The notes: generated from the letters alone by a model not told the origin. Counted from the first letter of the stretch, positions 15,953 through 24,404 are shown. The stretch is DNA of 25,108 bases from Christensenella sp. UBA7597 (GCA_002474405.1 DLQW01000097.1:3064-28171), one strand, 5' to 3'. Numbers and translations: made by a program.

Positions 15953-15969
15953 GCGGAAAGTGGTAGAAT
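15941..15969 (+). promoter_or_regulatory. Promoter of the giant helicase gene, overlapping the upstream terminator
   Basis: TTGCTT (15941-15946), 17 bases, TAGAAT (15964-15969), a moderate sigma-A match. The -35 box is inside the terminator stem. The expected start is near 15976. In the ~70-base leader CCGCGCG (15993-15999) pairs with CGCGCGG (16019-16025), a hairpin ending 10 bases before the GGGAG ribosome site. Confidence 0.6.
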
Positions 15970-16046
15970 AAAAACCGAACGAAGATTATTTTCCGCGCGC
16001 GCACGGAGCGCCGATAACCGCGCGGAGACAAAAATGGGAGAACTTT

Positions 16047-19000
16047 ATGGCAACAAACAAAAAAACGAACGCCGTAAAAGACGCGGTTTCCGTTACCGCT
16101 TCTTTGCCCGATTACGCGGGGTATGCCGATTATTTCCTGCAGACGGAAACGAAATTCCGCCTGCAGAATTCGTACAGCGAAAATTTAACCGTTACGCTGA
16201 AGGTGTGGGACGATAAAAATCTTGCCGTGCCGTACGAAACCACCGTGGAAGTGCCTTACGAAAGCGCTGCGGAAGTATCGGTGAACGGCTTGTTTTCTCC
16301 GTTGACGCTTGCCGAGAACAACGAACTTTTTATATCGACGGTGCATTTTTCGGCGGAAATCGATAAAACGGAAGTCGCAAGCGGCGAAAAGCAGATTACG
16401 GCGCTGCCGTACGATTACTGGGAAGGTTTAAGCGGCAATGCCGAACGGGTGGCGGCTTTCGTGCGGCCGCGGCTTTCCGATTGCGCCAGAATTCTGGAAA
16501 ACGCGGGAAAGCGATTGAAAAAATGGGACGAATCCGCCGATTTGTACGGCTATGCGGGGGCGGATAAAAACGCCGTGCGCAAAATTTTCGCGGCGGTGTT
16601 TTCCGCAATCAAACAATACGAAATCGAAGAGGATACGGCGCTGGATTTAACGCAGCCCTGCCGCGCGGTAAGCGAAATTTCCGCGCTGAAATCGCGGCGC
16701 GCCACCTCGCTCGAACTGGCGGTTCTCTGCGCCGCCGCGCTGGAAAGCGCTAAGCTTTCGCCCGTGATCGCCATCGGCGAAAAAGAGGTGAGCGTGGGCG
16801 TGTGGCTTCTGGATACCTGCTTTGCCGATACGGTTACGGACGATAAAGAAACGGTGGAAAAATACGCTTCCGACGGCATCAATTCGCTGGCGTTCATCGA
16901 CGTGAAAGACCTGTTCGAGGGGAGCAACGCGGCGTTCACTTCGTCGCAGTCGCATTTTATGCAGAAGCTCCGCGCGGGGTATTACGAATATTTCGCGGAC
17001 GTGCGCCGTTGCCGTCTGGGCGGGATAGCGCCGCTGCCGATGCGCGGAAAAACGGTGAAAGGGTACGAGCTGGTGAAAAGCGAAGATTCTTCTGACGACG
17101 CGGCGCCCGCGCCGATCAAAGAGCGGGGAAAGCTGGGCTTAGAAGGCAAGCTGCCGCGCAACAAGCAGTGGGAACGGCGGCTTCTCGATTTAACGAACAA
17201 GAACGCGCTTTTAAATTTCACGGGCAAAAACGCGCTGCATCTTTGCTGCGCCGAGCCGGACGAATTATACGCGGTGTTTGCGGATAAAAAGAGCCTTCGG
17301 CTGAAAGGCGGGGCGACGGAAACGGAAAAATTCGGCGGCGAAGCGAGCGATTCGCAGAAGGAACTGTTTTCCCTTGAAAACCGCCGCGGCATCGCGCGGG
17401 TGCAGACGGACGAAAAACTGCTTGCCGAAAGCGCGGCGCGGCTGTTCCGGCGCAACCGCGAAGCGGGCGAAGAAACGGGCGTGAAAATTCTGTATCTTGC
17501 CATGGGCTTTCTGCGCTACACGGGCAAGGAAGATAATCAGGTGCGGTACGCGCCGCTGGTTTTGTGCCCCGCGGAAATCCGCCGCGCGAAAGGCAACGAA
17601 GATTTTTCGCTGGAATATTCCGAAGAAGAATATTTCGTGAACACCACGCTGCTCGAATATCTGAAACAGGCGTTCAATATCGACGTGCGCGCTCTGGGCG
17701 GCGACGTTACGCGGCATAAAATTTCCGAACTGATCAACATTATTCTCGCCGAAACGGCGGGCATGAAAGGCTGGGGCGTTACGAAAGACGCGTACGTGGC
17801 GGCGTTCTCGTTCCAGCGGTATCTGATGTGGCACGACATCCGCACGCGCATCGACGAATTTTCCAAAAACGAGCTGGTTTCCGCGTTGATTACCCACCGT
17901 GCAAGCCGTCCGCAGCACCCCGAAGCGAAAGAAGAGGACGAAGCCGACCCCGCGGACACGCTGATTCCGCTGCCGGCGGACAGTTCGCAGTTTTCGGCGA
18001 TCGCGCTTTCAAGAACGGGCGAAAGCTTCGTGTTGCACGGACCTCCCGGCACGGGCAAAAGCCAGACGATTACGAACATCATCGCCAACGCGCTGGAAGA
18101 TAACCGCCGGGTGCTGTTCGTCGCCGAAAAGCGCGCCGCGCTGGACGTGGTGAAAAAACGTCTGGACGATATCGGGCTGGGCGAATTCTGTCTGGAACTG
18201 CATTCCAACAAGACGGACAAAGGGGACATTCTGCACCGCATCGAAAGCACGATGGCGCTGAAAAACGCGGAGGAAGCGAAAGATTTAAGCCCGAAAGCGG
18301 CGGAGCTGGTGGCACTCAGGGAAGAACTGAAAGCGCCGATGCGCGCGCTGCACAAAAAGCGGCGGCTGGGCGTTTCGGTGTATCAGGCGATACTTTTGTA
18401 CGAAAAGAACAAAGACGCGCCCGACGTGCTGAACATCGAAAACGCGTTTTACGATACGCTTACCGAAAGCAAACTGGAAGAGTGCAAAAGCCGTATTTTA
18501 TCGGCTGCCGCGGCGGCGAAAGAATGCGGCGGAGTGTTCAATTCTCCGTTCGAAAACGTGAACGTTACCGAATATTCGGGGGAACTGCGCGATAAAATTT
18601 ACTGTGCGGGCGAAGTGGTGGTTACGGAAATTCGGCATTTCCGTTCGTATCTCGCGCTGTTTCTCGATTTGTACCGCCAGAAAATTTCCGCCGTTACGCA
18701 GCGCAAGACGGACGAGCTGGTAAGCATCGCGCGGGATTTGCTTTCCGGCGCGTACAACAAATATTTTTCGGGCGTTTCCGAAGCGGAATTTTCGGTGTTT
18801 TTCAACGCCTCGCGGCGGCTGGACGAGCTGCTCGAATATTATTTTTCGCATTTTAAAACGCTGGTGGAACCGGACGAAAAAGAATACGAAAAACTTTCCG
18901 CCTACCTTGCCGCGGGCGGGGATTACCGCACGGATAAAACCGCCGCGGCTGTGGGTAAACGGCTTTTGAAATCCGCGAAACACGATCTGGACGGCGACGA

Positions 19001-21683
19001 CGTGAACAAGTTTTTGCAGGTGGTTGCCGAAATTTACGAGGCGAAAAAGACGGTGGTGGGCACGGCGCCCGCCAAGGCGTTTACCGACAGGAACGGCAAC
19101 GTTTCCTGGCGGAAACGCGGCGATTACATGCGCGATCTGAACGACCTGCACACGCGTTGCGCGGGCGTGTTCATGGATTACAATCCGGACGCGTTCAACG
19201 GTACCTGTATCCGCGCGAAGAACAATTTTACGGCGCCGGTGCTGGAAGGATTCTTAAAGGCGGCGGATTCGTTCGAAACGGCGAAAAAAAGTTTCCTCAC
19301 GGCGGTGAACGCGGACGAAAACAAGATCACGCGCGAGGACGTGCCCGACTATTTCTATTCGAAAGCCAGCGCGCTTATCGATAACCTCGATATGCTTGCC
19401 AACTGGTGCATGTACAAAAAGACGGTGGCGGAGCTGAAAAAACTTGGCTGCAGCTTTATCGGCGAGGCGCTGGAAAGCGGCAAGCTGACGGGCGCGAACG
19501 TGCTGGCGGGCTTTGAAAAGAACGTGTATCAGAACTTCCTTGCCATCAATATCCCCGCCGACCCCGATTTGGCGCGCTGTTCGGTGGGCACGCTGGAAGA
19601 AACGGTGGAAAAATTCCGTGTGGCGTGGGATACCTTCTCGGCGCTCACGCGCGAAAAAATCCGCGCCGACCTCATCTCCCGTCTGCCGAAAGACGAAAAC
19701 GGCGATTACGGGGCGCTGAGCGTGGAAGTATCGGCGTTTTCGCGGCTTTCGAAAACGCAGCTGCGCGGCAGCGGCGTGCGCGGTTTGTTTACGGAAGTGC
19801 CGGAGCTGATGAAGCGGGTATGTCCCTGCCTTCTGATGAGCCCCGCCACGGTGGCGCAGTATCTTGCGCCCGAAGCAAACGCGTTCGATCTGGTGATTTT
19901 CGACGAAGCTTCGCAGATGACCACGGCGGAGGCGGTGGGCGCGATCGCCCGCGCGAAATCGGCGGTGGTAGTGGGCGATCCGAAGCAGCTTCCGCCTACG
20001 GAATTCTTTAATTCCGCCTACGTGGACGAGGATAATCTGGAAAACGAGGATCTGGAAAGCGTGCTGGACGATTGCCTTGCCCTCGGCATGAGCGAACGGC
20101 ATCTGGTATGGCACTACCGCAGCAAGCACGAATCGCTCATCGCGTTTTCCAACAATATGTATTACGATAACCGCCTTTGCACTTTCCCTTCGCCGGACGC
20201 GCTGGATTCCAAAGTGAAATTTATTCAGGTAGACGGCACGTACGACCGCGGATTCACCAAGCGGAACAGAAAGGAAGCGGAAGCGCTGGTTGCGGAAGTG
20301 GTGCGGCGGCTGCAGGACCCGATTTTAAGCCGTTCCAGCATGGGTGTGGTAACTTTTTCGGGCGCGCAGCAGGAGGACATAGAAAAACTTCTCACGAAAG
20401 CGATTGCGGCGAAAAAGCTGGAAAGCGCGGCGTACGAGCGGGAAGAACCGCTGTTTGTGAAGAACCTCGAAAACGTGCAGGGCGACGAACGCGACGTGAT
20501 TTTGTTTTCCGTGTGTTACGGACCGGACGCCACGGGCAGAGTTTCTCTGAATTTCGGACCGTTGAATCAGGCGGGCGGCTGGCGGCGGCTGAACGTAGCC
20601 GTTTCCCGTGCGCGCGAAGAAATGCTGGTGTTTTCCACGATGACTTCGGGCATGATAGACCTTGCGAAAACTTCCTCGAAGGGCGTGGCGGGTTTGAAGA
20701 GCTTCCTCGAATTCGCGGAGCGCGGCAAAACTTCGCTGGCGGTAAAGAGCGGCGCGGGCGCGGCGGGCAATGCGTCGGGCGGCGCAAGCATCGGCAAATA
20801 CATCGCGGCGGAACTTTCTTCGTACGGGTACGAATGTCGTTACGACGTGGGCGCCAGCGAATTCAAAATCGATGTGGCGGTGGTAGACCCGAAGAACAAG
20901 CACGAGTTTATTCTGGCAATCCTCTGCGACGCGAACAACGAATTTTCGGTGAAGGACAGAAACGTATTGCAGGTGCAGGCGCTCAAACGCGCGAACTGGA
21001 ACGTTCTGCGCATCAACTGCGTGAACTATTACAACAACCCCAAGCGCGAAATCAAGCGCGTGAAAGAGGCGCTCGACAGACTGACGGGCAGCGAAAAGAA
21101 GAGCAAGGGCTTTATGCGCTATGCGAAAAATTACCGCGCGGCGGCGGTTACGGCGGCTGCGGGCGGAGAAACGGCGGCGTTCGTTACGGGCGGCGAGCAC
21201 GACGCGGAAATTGCGGCGCGGCTGAAAGAAATCGTCGCCGCGGAAGAACCGATTTCGCGCGAATTTTTAAAAACGCGGTGCTTAACCACGTTCGGCATCG
21301 CGAAATCGGGCGCAAGGATAGACGCGCGCTTAAACGCGCTGATCGATTCGTGCGCGTTTAAAAAGGAGCGCGCCGCGGGCGTGGATTACTACTATAAAAA
21401 CGACCGCGTGATTACGCAGCCGAAATTCCGTGTGGAAAACGAACCGTGTCTGCGGCGCGGCGAACAGGATTTCACGGCGATAGAAACGCTGTTTTTAATC
21501 CGCGCGGCGCTGGAGGACAGGGTGAGTCTGTATTTCGACGAGCTTACCTCGCTGGTTTGCGGCGTGTATAAAGTGAAGCGTCCCACGGAACAGTTCATCG
21601 CGTTTTTGCGTTCGTGCGTGGCGTACGGCGAAGAGCGGGGGATTTTGGTGCGCTCCGTTTCCGACCGCATAACTTTGGCGTAA
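16047..21683 (+). CDS. Giant COG1112 / DUF4011 superfamily 1 helicase with transglutaminase-like, REase-like and DUF3320 domains
   Basis: 1,878 residues. In order: a beta-rich N-terminus (about 20-140, ending LPYDYWEG); a transglutaminase-like region (about 200-260); DUF4011 start RRLLDLTNKNALLNFTGKNA near 374; then a Upf1-like helicase. Helicase motifs are Walker A GPPGTGKSQ near 664, motif Ia EKRAALDVVKKRL near 690, motif II IFDEASQMT near 1281, motif III GDPKQLPP near 1310, HYRSKHESLIAFSN near 1355, ENVQGDERDVI near 1475 and NVAVSRARE near 1516. A Vsr/MTES_1575-like nuclease fold follows (about 1580-1690) and a DUF3320-type winged domain ends the protein (about 1730-1878). Helicase motifs are intact. 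The transglutaminase-like Cys and His appear replaced (ATSLELAV, EKEVSVGVW), and the nuclease Glu and His of the usual IECDG...YHS appear lost (ILCDA...EFS). Monocistronic. Such proteins are poorly characterised; relatives occur in anti-phage systems such as Mokosh, but no partner gene is present here. Confidence 0.9.
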   Translation: MATNKKTNAVKDAVSVTASLPDYAGYADYFLQTETKFRLQNSYSENLTVTLKVWDDKNLAVPYETTVEVPYESAAEVSVNGLFSPLTLAENNELFISTVHFSAEIDKTEVASGEKQITALPYDYWEGLSGNAERVAAFVRPRLSDCARILENAGKRLKKWDESADLYGYAGADKNAVRKIFAAVFSAIKQYEIEEDTALDLTQPCRAVSEISALKSRRATSLELAVLCAAALESAKLSPVIAIGEKEVSVGVWLLDTCFADTVTDDKETVEKYASDGINSLAFIDVKDLFEGSNAAFTSSQSHFMQKLRAGYYEYFADVRRCRLGGIAPLPMRGKTVKGYELVKSEDSSDDAAPAPIKERGKLGLEGKLPRNKQWERRLLDLTNKNALLNFTGKNALHLCCAEPDELYAVFADKKSLRLKGGATETEKFGGEASDSQKELFSLENRRGIARVQTDEKLLAESAARLFRRNREAGEETGVKILYLAMGFLRYTGKEDNQVRYAPLVLCPAEIRRAKGNEDFSLEYSEEEYFVNTTLLEYLKQAFNIDVRALGGDVTRHKISELINIILAETAGMKGWGVTKDAYVAAFSFQRYLMWHDIRTRIDEFSKNELVSALITHRASRPQHPEAKEEDEADPADTLIPLPADSSQFSAIALSRTGESFVLHGPPGTGKSQTITNIIANALEDNRRVLFVAEKRAALDVVKKRLDDIGLGEFCLELHSNKTDKGDILHRIESTMALKNAEEAKDLSPKAAELVALREELKAPMRALHKKRRLGVSVYQAILLYEKNKDAPDVLNIENAFYDTLTESKLEECKSRILSAAAAAKECGGVFNSPFENVNVTEYSGELRDKIYCAGEVVVTEIRHFRSYLALFLDLYRQKISAVTQRKTDELVSIARDLLSGAYNKYFSGVSEAEFSVFFNASRRLDELLEYYFSHFKTLVEPDEKEYEKLSAYLAAGGDYRTDKTAAAVGKRLLKSAKHDLDGDDVNKFLQVVAEIYEAKKTVVGTAPAKAFTDRNGNVSWRKRGDYMRDLNDLHTRCAGVFMDYNPDAFNGTCIRAKNNFTAPVLEGFLKAADSFETAKKSFLTAVNADENKITREDVPDYFYSKASALIDNLDMLANWCMYKKTVAELKKLGCSFIGEALESGKLTGANVLAGFEKNVYQNFLAINIPADPDLARCSVGTLEETVEKFRVAWDTFSALTREKIRADLISRLPKDENGDYGALSVEVSAFSRLSKTQLRGSGVRGLFTEVPELMKRVCPCLLMSPATVAQYLAPEANAFDLVIFDEASQMTTAEAVGAIARAKSAVVVGDPKQLPPTEFFNSAYVDEDNLENEDLESVLDDCLALGMSERHLVWHYRSKHESLIAFSNNMYYDNRLCTFPSPDALDSKVKFIQVDGTYDRGFTKRNRKEAEALVAEVVRRLQDPILSRSSMGVVTFSGAQQEDIEKLLTKAIAAKKLESAAYEREEPLFVKNLENVQGDERDVILFSVCYGPDATGRVSLNFGPLNQAGGWRRLNVAVSRAREEMLVFSTMTSGMIDLAKTSSKGVAGLKSFLEFAERGKTSLAVKSGAGAAGNASGGASIGKYIAAELSSYGYECRYDVGASEFKIDVAVVDPKNKHEFILAILCDANNEFSVKDRNVLQVQALKRANWNVLRINCVNYYNNPKREIKRVKEALDRLTGSEKKSKGFMRYAKNYRAAAVTAAAGGETAAFVTGGEHDAEIAARLKEIVAAEEPISREFLKTRCLTTFGIAKSGARIDARLNALIDSCAFKKERAAGVDYYYKNDRVITQPKFRVENEPCLRRGEQDFTAIETLFLIRAALEDRVSLYFDELTSLVCGVYKVKRPTEQFIAFLRSCVAYGEERGILVRSVSDRITLA

Positions 21684-21692
21684 TATATAGAG

Positions 21693-21812
21693 ACGCGCTT
21701 GAAAAGCGTCGCATTACTGTGTCGAGCTCCGCTTTTGCTTGCTCATTTACGTATAGTAAACTCGCGGCGCAAAATGCTCGCTCTCCTTGTACTGCTCGCT
21801 TTTGAAGCGCGT
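21693..21812. repeat. Imperfect ~120-bp palindromic element (REP/MITE-like)
   Basis: The outer arms ACGCGCTTGAAAAGCG (21693-21708) and CGCTTTTGAAGCGCGT (21797-21812) are inverted repeats with one mismatch in 16. Inner pairs continue: TTTTGC (21733-21738) with GCAAAA, and TTTAC/GTAAA at the centre around GTATA (about 21746-21760). The element starts 10 bases after the helicase stop. No transposase frame and no clear target duplication are seen. Another copy elsewhere in the genome would identify it as a dispersed repeat; it may also act as the helicase transcript 3' end. Confidence 0.6.
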
Positions 21813-21853
21813 TCGTTTTTGAAACTTGAAATAATGCAATATAATCTTGCTTT

Positions 21854-21883
21854 CCCCTTTGGAAAAAGGGGCGCGAATGCGCC
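21854..21883 (-). terminator. Tandem hairpins downstream of the glycosylase gene (possible terminator)
   Basis: Two abutting hairpins: GGCGC (minus 21883-21879) with GCGCC (21874-21870) around ATTC, and CCCCTTT (21871-21865) with AAAGGGG (21860-21854) around TTCC. They share two bases, so only one may form fully. No T run follows on the minus strand. Confidence 0.35.
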
Positions 21884-21911
21884 GACAGAAGATAAAAATA
21901 CCGTTTGTTTT

Positions 21912-22442
21912 TCACATATTCAGTACCTGCCAGGCGGCAATGAGTTTTTCCAGCGAAAACGAGGCGTTCGCCGCGCTGGTGGAAGGCAGGCAGATACACG
22001 GCATGCCCGTCTTTTCCGCAAGGTATTTCAGGTAGTACTTTTCGGCGGTTTTGCCGTTCACGAAGATGCGCCCGATGCGCGCCGTCTGCAGAATCGGCGT
22101 CAGATCGTTGGGCGTTACCTCTTTAACGGAGGCGTCCGCGCTGCCCGAAATCGTGCAGTTTGCAATCACGTCGAACAAGGCGAGGCGGTTGTTTAAAATG
22201 AGTTTCTTTTTTTCTTCCACCGTGGCGGGCACGGGCGAAGAAAATACCGCCGCAATCACTTTCCAGAAACGGTTCTGCGGGTGCGCGTAGAAAAATTTTT
22301 CCGCGCGGGAAGCTACCGAAGGAAAGCTGCCCAGAATCAGGTTGCGGCTGTGCTCGTTATACAGCGGCGGAATGTTGTGTACCTGTCCGCGCGGCATTCC
22401 GCCGTGTTTTGCTGTTTGTGTTTCGGGCGTTGCGTTTTTCAT
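21912..22442 (-). CDS. Hypoxanthine/uracil-DNA glycosylase (MUG-fold, DNA-deoxyinosine glycosylase family)
   Basis: 176 residues from ATG at 22442, with CGGAGGG eight bases upstream. The diagnostic stretch LILGSFPSVASRAEKFFYAH, followed directly by PQNRFWKVIAAVFSSP, lies near residue 35. It is the active-site region of the hypoxanthine-DNA glycosylase subgroup (family 6) of the uracil-DNA glycosylase superfamily. ALFDVIANCTISGSADAS near 90 and LPSTSAANASFSLEKLIAAW near the end complete the fold. Expected role: removal of deaminated adenine (hypoxanthine), possibly uracil, from DNA as the first step of base-excision repair. Its start overlaps the regulator stop by four bases (ATGA), so it is translated with it. 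Functional linkage to vitamin regulation is not obvious. The open frame extending far upstream overlaps the regulator and is not coding. Confidence 0.88.
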   Translation of the reverse strand: MKNATPETQTAKHGGMPRGQVHNIPPLYNEHSRNLILGSFPSVASRAEKFFYAHPQNRFWKVIAAVFSSPVPATVEEKKKLILNNRLALFDVIANCTISGSADASVKEVTPNDLTPILQTARIGRIFVNGKTAEKYYLKYLAEKTGMPCICLPSTSAANASFSLEKLIAAWQVLNM

Positions 22443-23632
22443 ATCGTTCCCTCCGTTTTGTGTTTGTCGATTCCGTTTCTCATTTTGCGGCGCAGGCGGT
22501 TGATGTGCCGTTCGAAACTGCCGTCCGAAAGCAACGCCGCCAGCACGTATTGTTCCGTGGCGGGCACGGGGCAGGAATAAAATCCGAGTTCTTCTTCGTA
22601 CCGCACGGCAAGCGCGGGCGGCAGCAGCATATACCCCGCGCGGAGTGCGGGCGAAAGCGTTTTCGAAAACGTGTTTACGTAAATCACGCGCCCCGACGCG
22701 TCTGCGCCGAACAGCGTTTCGGCGGGCTTCGCATACGGCGAAAATTCCGAAAGATAATCGTCCTCCACCACATAGCCGTTTTTTTCGCGGGCGAAGCGCA
22801 GGTACTCCGCCTTTTTTGTTGCCGTGGCGGTGGCAAGCGTGGGGTAAGATCGGTAGGGCGTTACGTGCAGCACGTCGGCGTCCGTGGCGGCAAGCTCGCC
22901 CGATAAAATGCCGTCCGCGCCGATTTTCAGCAGCCGCACCTGCGCGCCTTTCGCCGCGTACACCCGCGCGATCTGCCCGTAGGCGGGGCTTTCCGTGCCG
23001 TAAATTCTGTCGGTGCCGAGCAGTTCGGCAATCACGCCGTACAGATATTCCGCGCCCGCGCCGATGACAATCTGGTTTTCGTTTACGTTCAGCGCGCGGG
23101 AACGTAAAAGATAATTTTTCAGCGCCGATTTCAGCTGCGGCACGCCGTTTTTCGGCGGTTTTTCCAACAGTTTTTCGCCGTATTCGGCAAGCACGCGGCG
23201 CATCGCACGCGCGTATATGGTAAACGGAAACGTTTCTTCGCGGGCGGCGGGCGCTTCCGCCGCCGCGTCGGACGAGGAGGGCAGGGGCGCGCCGAACGCG
23301 TTTTTTTCCCTTTCCGCATCTTTCGCTTCGGCGGCGGCAACCGCGGCGGAATCTACGGTAAAAGAACCGACGGTACAGGAATCGCCCGAAACGGAACCCG
23401 CGGCGGAAGAGTAAAAATCGCTTTCGCGGTAAGCGCAGAAAAATCCGCTGCGCTCGGCGGAATCGATATAGCCTTCGCTGCGCAGAATATCCAGCGCGGT
23501 TTCGGCGGTGGAAAGCGAAACGCCGTTTTCTTCGGCAAGCGTGCGTTTGGATGGCAGCTTCGCGCCGCACGGGTACGCGCCCGACAATATTTCCGTTTTT
23601 AAAAGCGCGTAAATTTTTTCGTATTTTTTCAT
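22439..23632 (-). CDS. MocR/PdxR-type transcription regulator (GntR wHTH + aminotransferase-like domain), C-terminally short
   Basis: 397 residues from ATG at 23632, supported by CGGAG eight bases upstream. The N-terminal GntR winged helix (MKKYEKIYALLKTEILSGAY, LPSKRTLAEENGVSLSTAET) ends near residue 70. An Ala/Ser/Glu-rich linker (about 75-130) follows, then a fold-type I aminotransferase-like domain. The PLP-binding lysine is in NTFSKTLSPALRAGY (Lys324). Family members such as GabR continue about 165 residues past this lysine; this one ends 73 residues after it, so roughly the last 90-100 residues are missing. The following frame encodes an unrelated glycosylase, not the missing part. MocR proteins of the PdxR group sense pyridoxal phosphate and control vitamin B6 synthesis or uptake. 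The divergent ECF S component and the dyads between them fit that role, but the ligand is inferred. Confidence 0.87.
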   Translation of the reverse strand: MKKYEKIYALLKTEILSGAYPCGAKLPSKRTLAEENGVSLSTAETALDILRSEGYIDSAERSGFFCAYRESDFYSSAAGSVSGDSCTVGSFTVDSAAVAAAEAKDAEREKNAFGAPLPSSSDAAAEAPAAREETFPFTIYARAMRRVLAEYGEKLLEKPPKNGVPQLKSALKNYLLRSRALNVNENQIVIGAGAEYLYGVIAELLGTDRIYGTESPAYGQIARVYAAKGAQVRLLKIGADGILSGELAATDADVLHVTPYRSYPTLATATATKKAEYLRFAREKNGYVVEDDYLSEFSPYAKPAETLFGADASGRVIYVNTFSKTLSPALRAGYMLLPPALAVRYEEELGFYSCPVPATEQYVLAALLSDGSFERHINRLRRKMRNGIDKHKTEGTI

Positions 23633-23688
23633 AGAAGTTCTCCGTAGTGCGGGCGATTTTGCGGGATCCGTCTGCAAGATACAAAATC

Positions 23689-23732
23689 TGGTATGATAAA
23701 ATAGTTTTGATTTGGCTATTTTAATGATACCA
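23689..23732. promoter_or_regulatory. Putative MocR operator: 16/17-bp inverted repeat
   Basis: TGGTATGATAAAATAG (23689-23704) and CTATTTTAATGATACCA (23716-23732) form a near-perfect inverted repeat. It has one substitution and one inserted base, around an 11-base spacer. It lies centrally in the 144-base divergent region between the regulator and the ECF gene. Confidence 0.6.
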
Positions 23733-23735
23733 AAA

Positions 23736-23749
23736 ACAGTATATACTGT
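23736..23749. promoter_or_regulatory. Perfect 14-bp palindrome over the ECF gene -10 region
   Basis: ACAGTATATACTGT is fully self-complementary. It contains TATACT (23742-23747), a plausible -10 box, with no good -35 box at the right spacing (TTTTAA at 23719-23724). A promoter lacking a -35 box suits an activator. It may be a second binding site or part of the promoter itself. Confidence 0.5.
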
Positions 23750-23776
23750 AAAAGAAAAACAGTCAAGGAGTTTTCT

Positions 23777-24397
23777 ATGTTTTCGGCAAAAAAATTATGC
23801 TATGTCGCGCTGCTCACGGCGTTGAACGTGGCGCTTTCTTCCTTTTCGGTGCCCGTGCCCGGCGGACATTTCTATCTGAACGACATCGCGATTTGTTTTG
23901 CTTCGCTGGCGTTCGATCCGCTTTCGGCGTTTATCGTGGGGGGCGTGGGCGCGTTCCTCGGCGATTTCTTCTTCTATCCCGCGCCGATGTTCGTATCGCT
24001 TGCCACGCACGGGTTGCAGGCGGTGGCGATTTCGTTGATTTCCGGGGGCGGAAAGGCGTTGAAAAAGGGGTTTTTGTCCGCGGAAAAGCGGGAATTGCCG
24101 CGGTTTTATCTTGCCGTGGCGGGGCTGCTTACGGGCGTGGTGATTATGGTAACGGGCTATACGCTGGGCAGAGCGTTTGTATACGCCACGAAGGAATACG
24201 CGATTATAAAACTGCCGTTCGAAATTCTGCAGGCGGGCGTGGGCGCGGTGGTTGCGCCGATTTTAGCCTATAAAACGCCGCTGAAAAAGGTGTTTTTCGC
24301 CGTCAACAAGAAAAAAGAAGAAACGGATGCGAGCGTTGAAAAGACGAGCGGCGAAAAGACGAACGGCGGGGAACCGACGGGCGATGATGAAAAATAA
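23777..24397 (+). CDS. ECF transporter S component (vitamin uptake; B6 likely from context)
   Basis: 206 residues with about six membrane helices, the size and pattern of ECF-type substrate-binding S components. Family stretches are MFSAKKLCYVALLTALNVAL at the start, GGHFYLNDIAICFASLAFDP near residue 28, and FIVGGVGAFLGDFFFYPAPM near 54. S components bind a vitamin in the membrane and dock to a shared EcfT/EcfA module encoded elsewhere. AAGGAG lies eight bases upstream of the ATG. A divergent MocR regulator suggests a pyridoxine/pyridoxal (PdxU-like) substrate; riboflavin or another vitamin cannot be excluded by eye. The last ~30 residues are a Lys/Glu/Thr/Gly-rich charged tail beyond the membrane core, resembling the tail of the small protein at 15465-15893. 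Confidence 0.85.
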   Translation: MFSAKKLCYVALLTALNVALSSFSVPVPGGHFYLNDIAICFASLAFDPLSAFIVGGVGAFLGDFFFYPAPMFVSLATHGLQAVAISLISGGGKALKKGFLSAEKRELPRFYLAVAGLLTGVVIMVTGYTLGRAFVYATKEYAIIKLPFEILQAGVGAVVAPILAYKTPLKKVFFAVNKKKEETDASVEKTSGEKTNGGEPTGDDEK

Positions 24398-24404
24398 TCG
24401 GAAA

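Noticed and set aside
20177..21361. 394-codon plus-strand frame overlapping the helicase
   Set aside because: It is a frame-shifted shadow of the helicase, with Arg/Gly-rich composition and no recognisable domain.
21815..21846. TTGAAA...TATAAT promoter-like string on the plus strand
   Set aside because: Spacing is 15 bases and no plus-strand gene follows before the convergent glycosylase gene.
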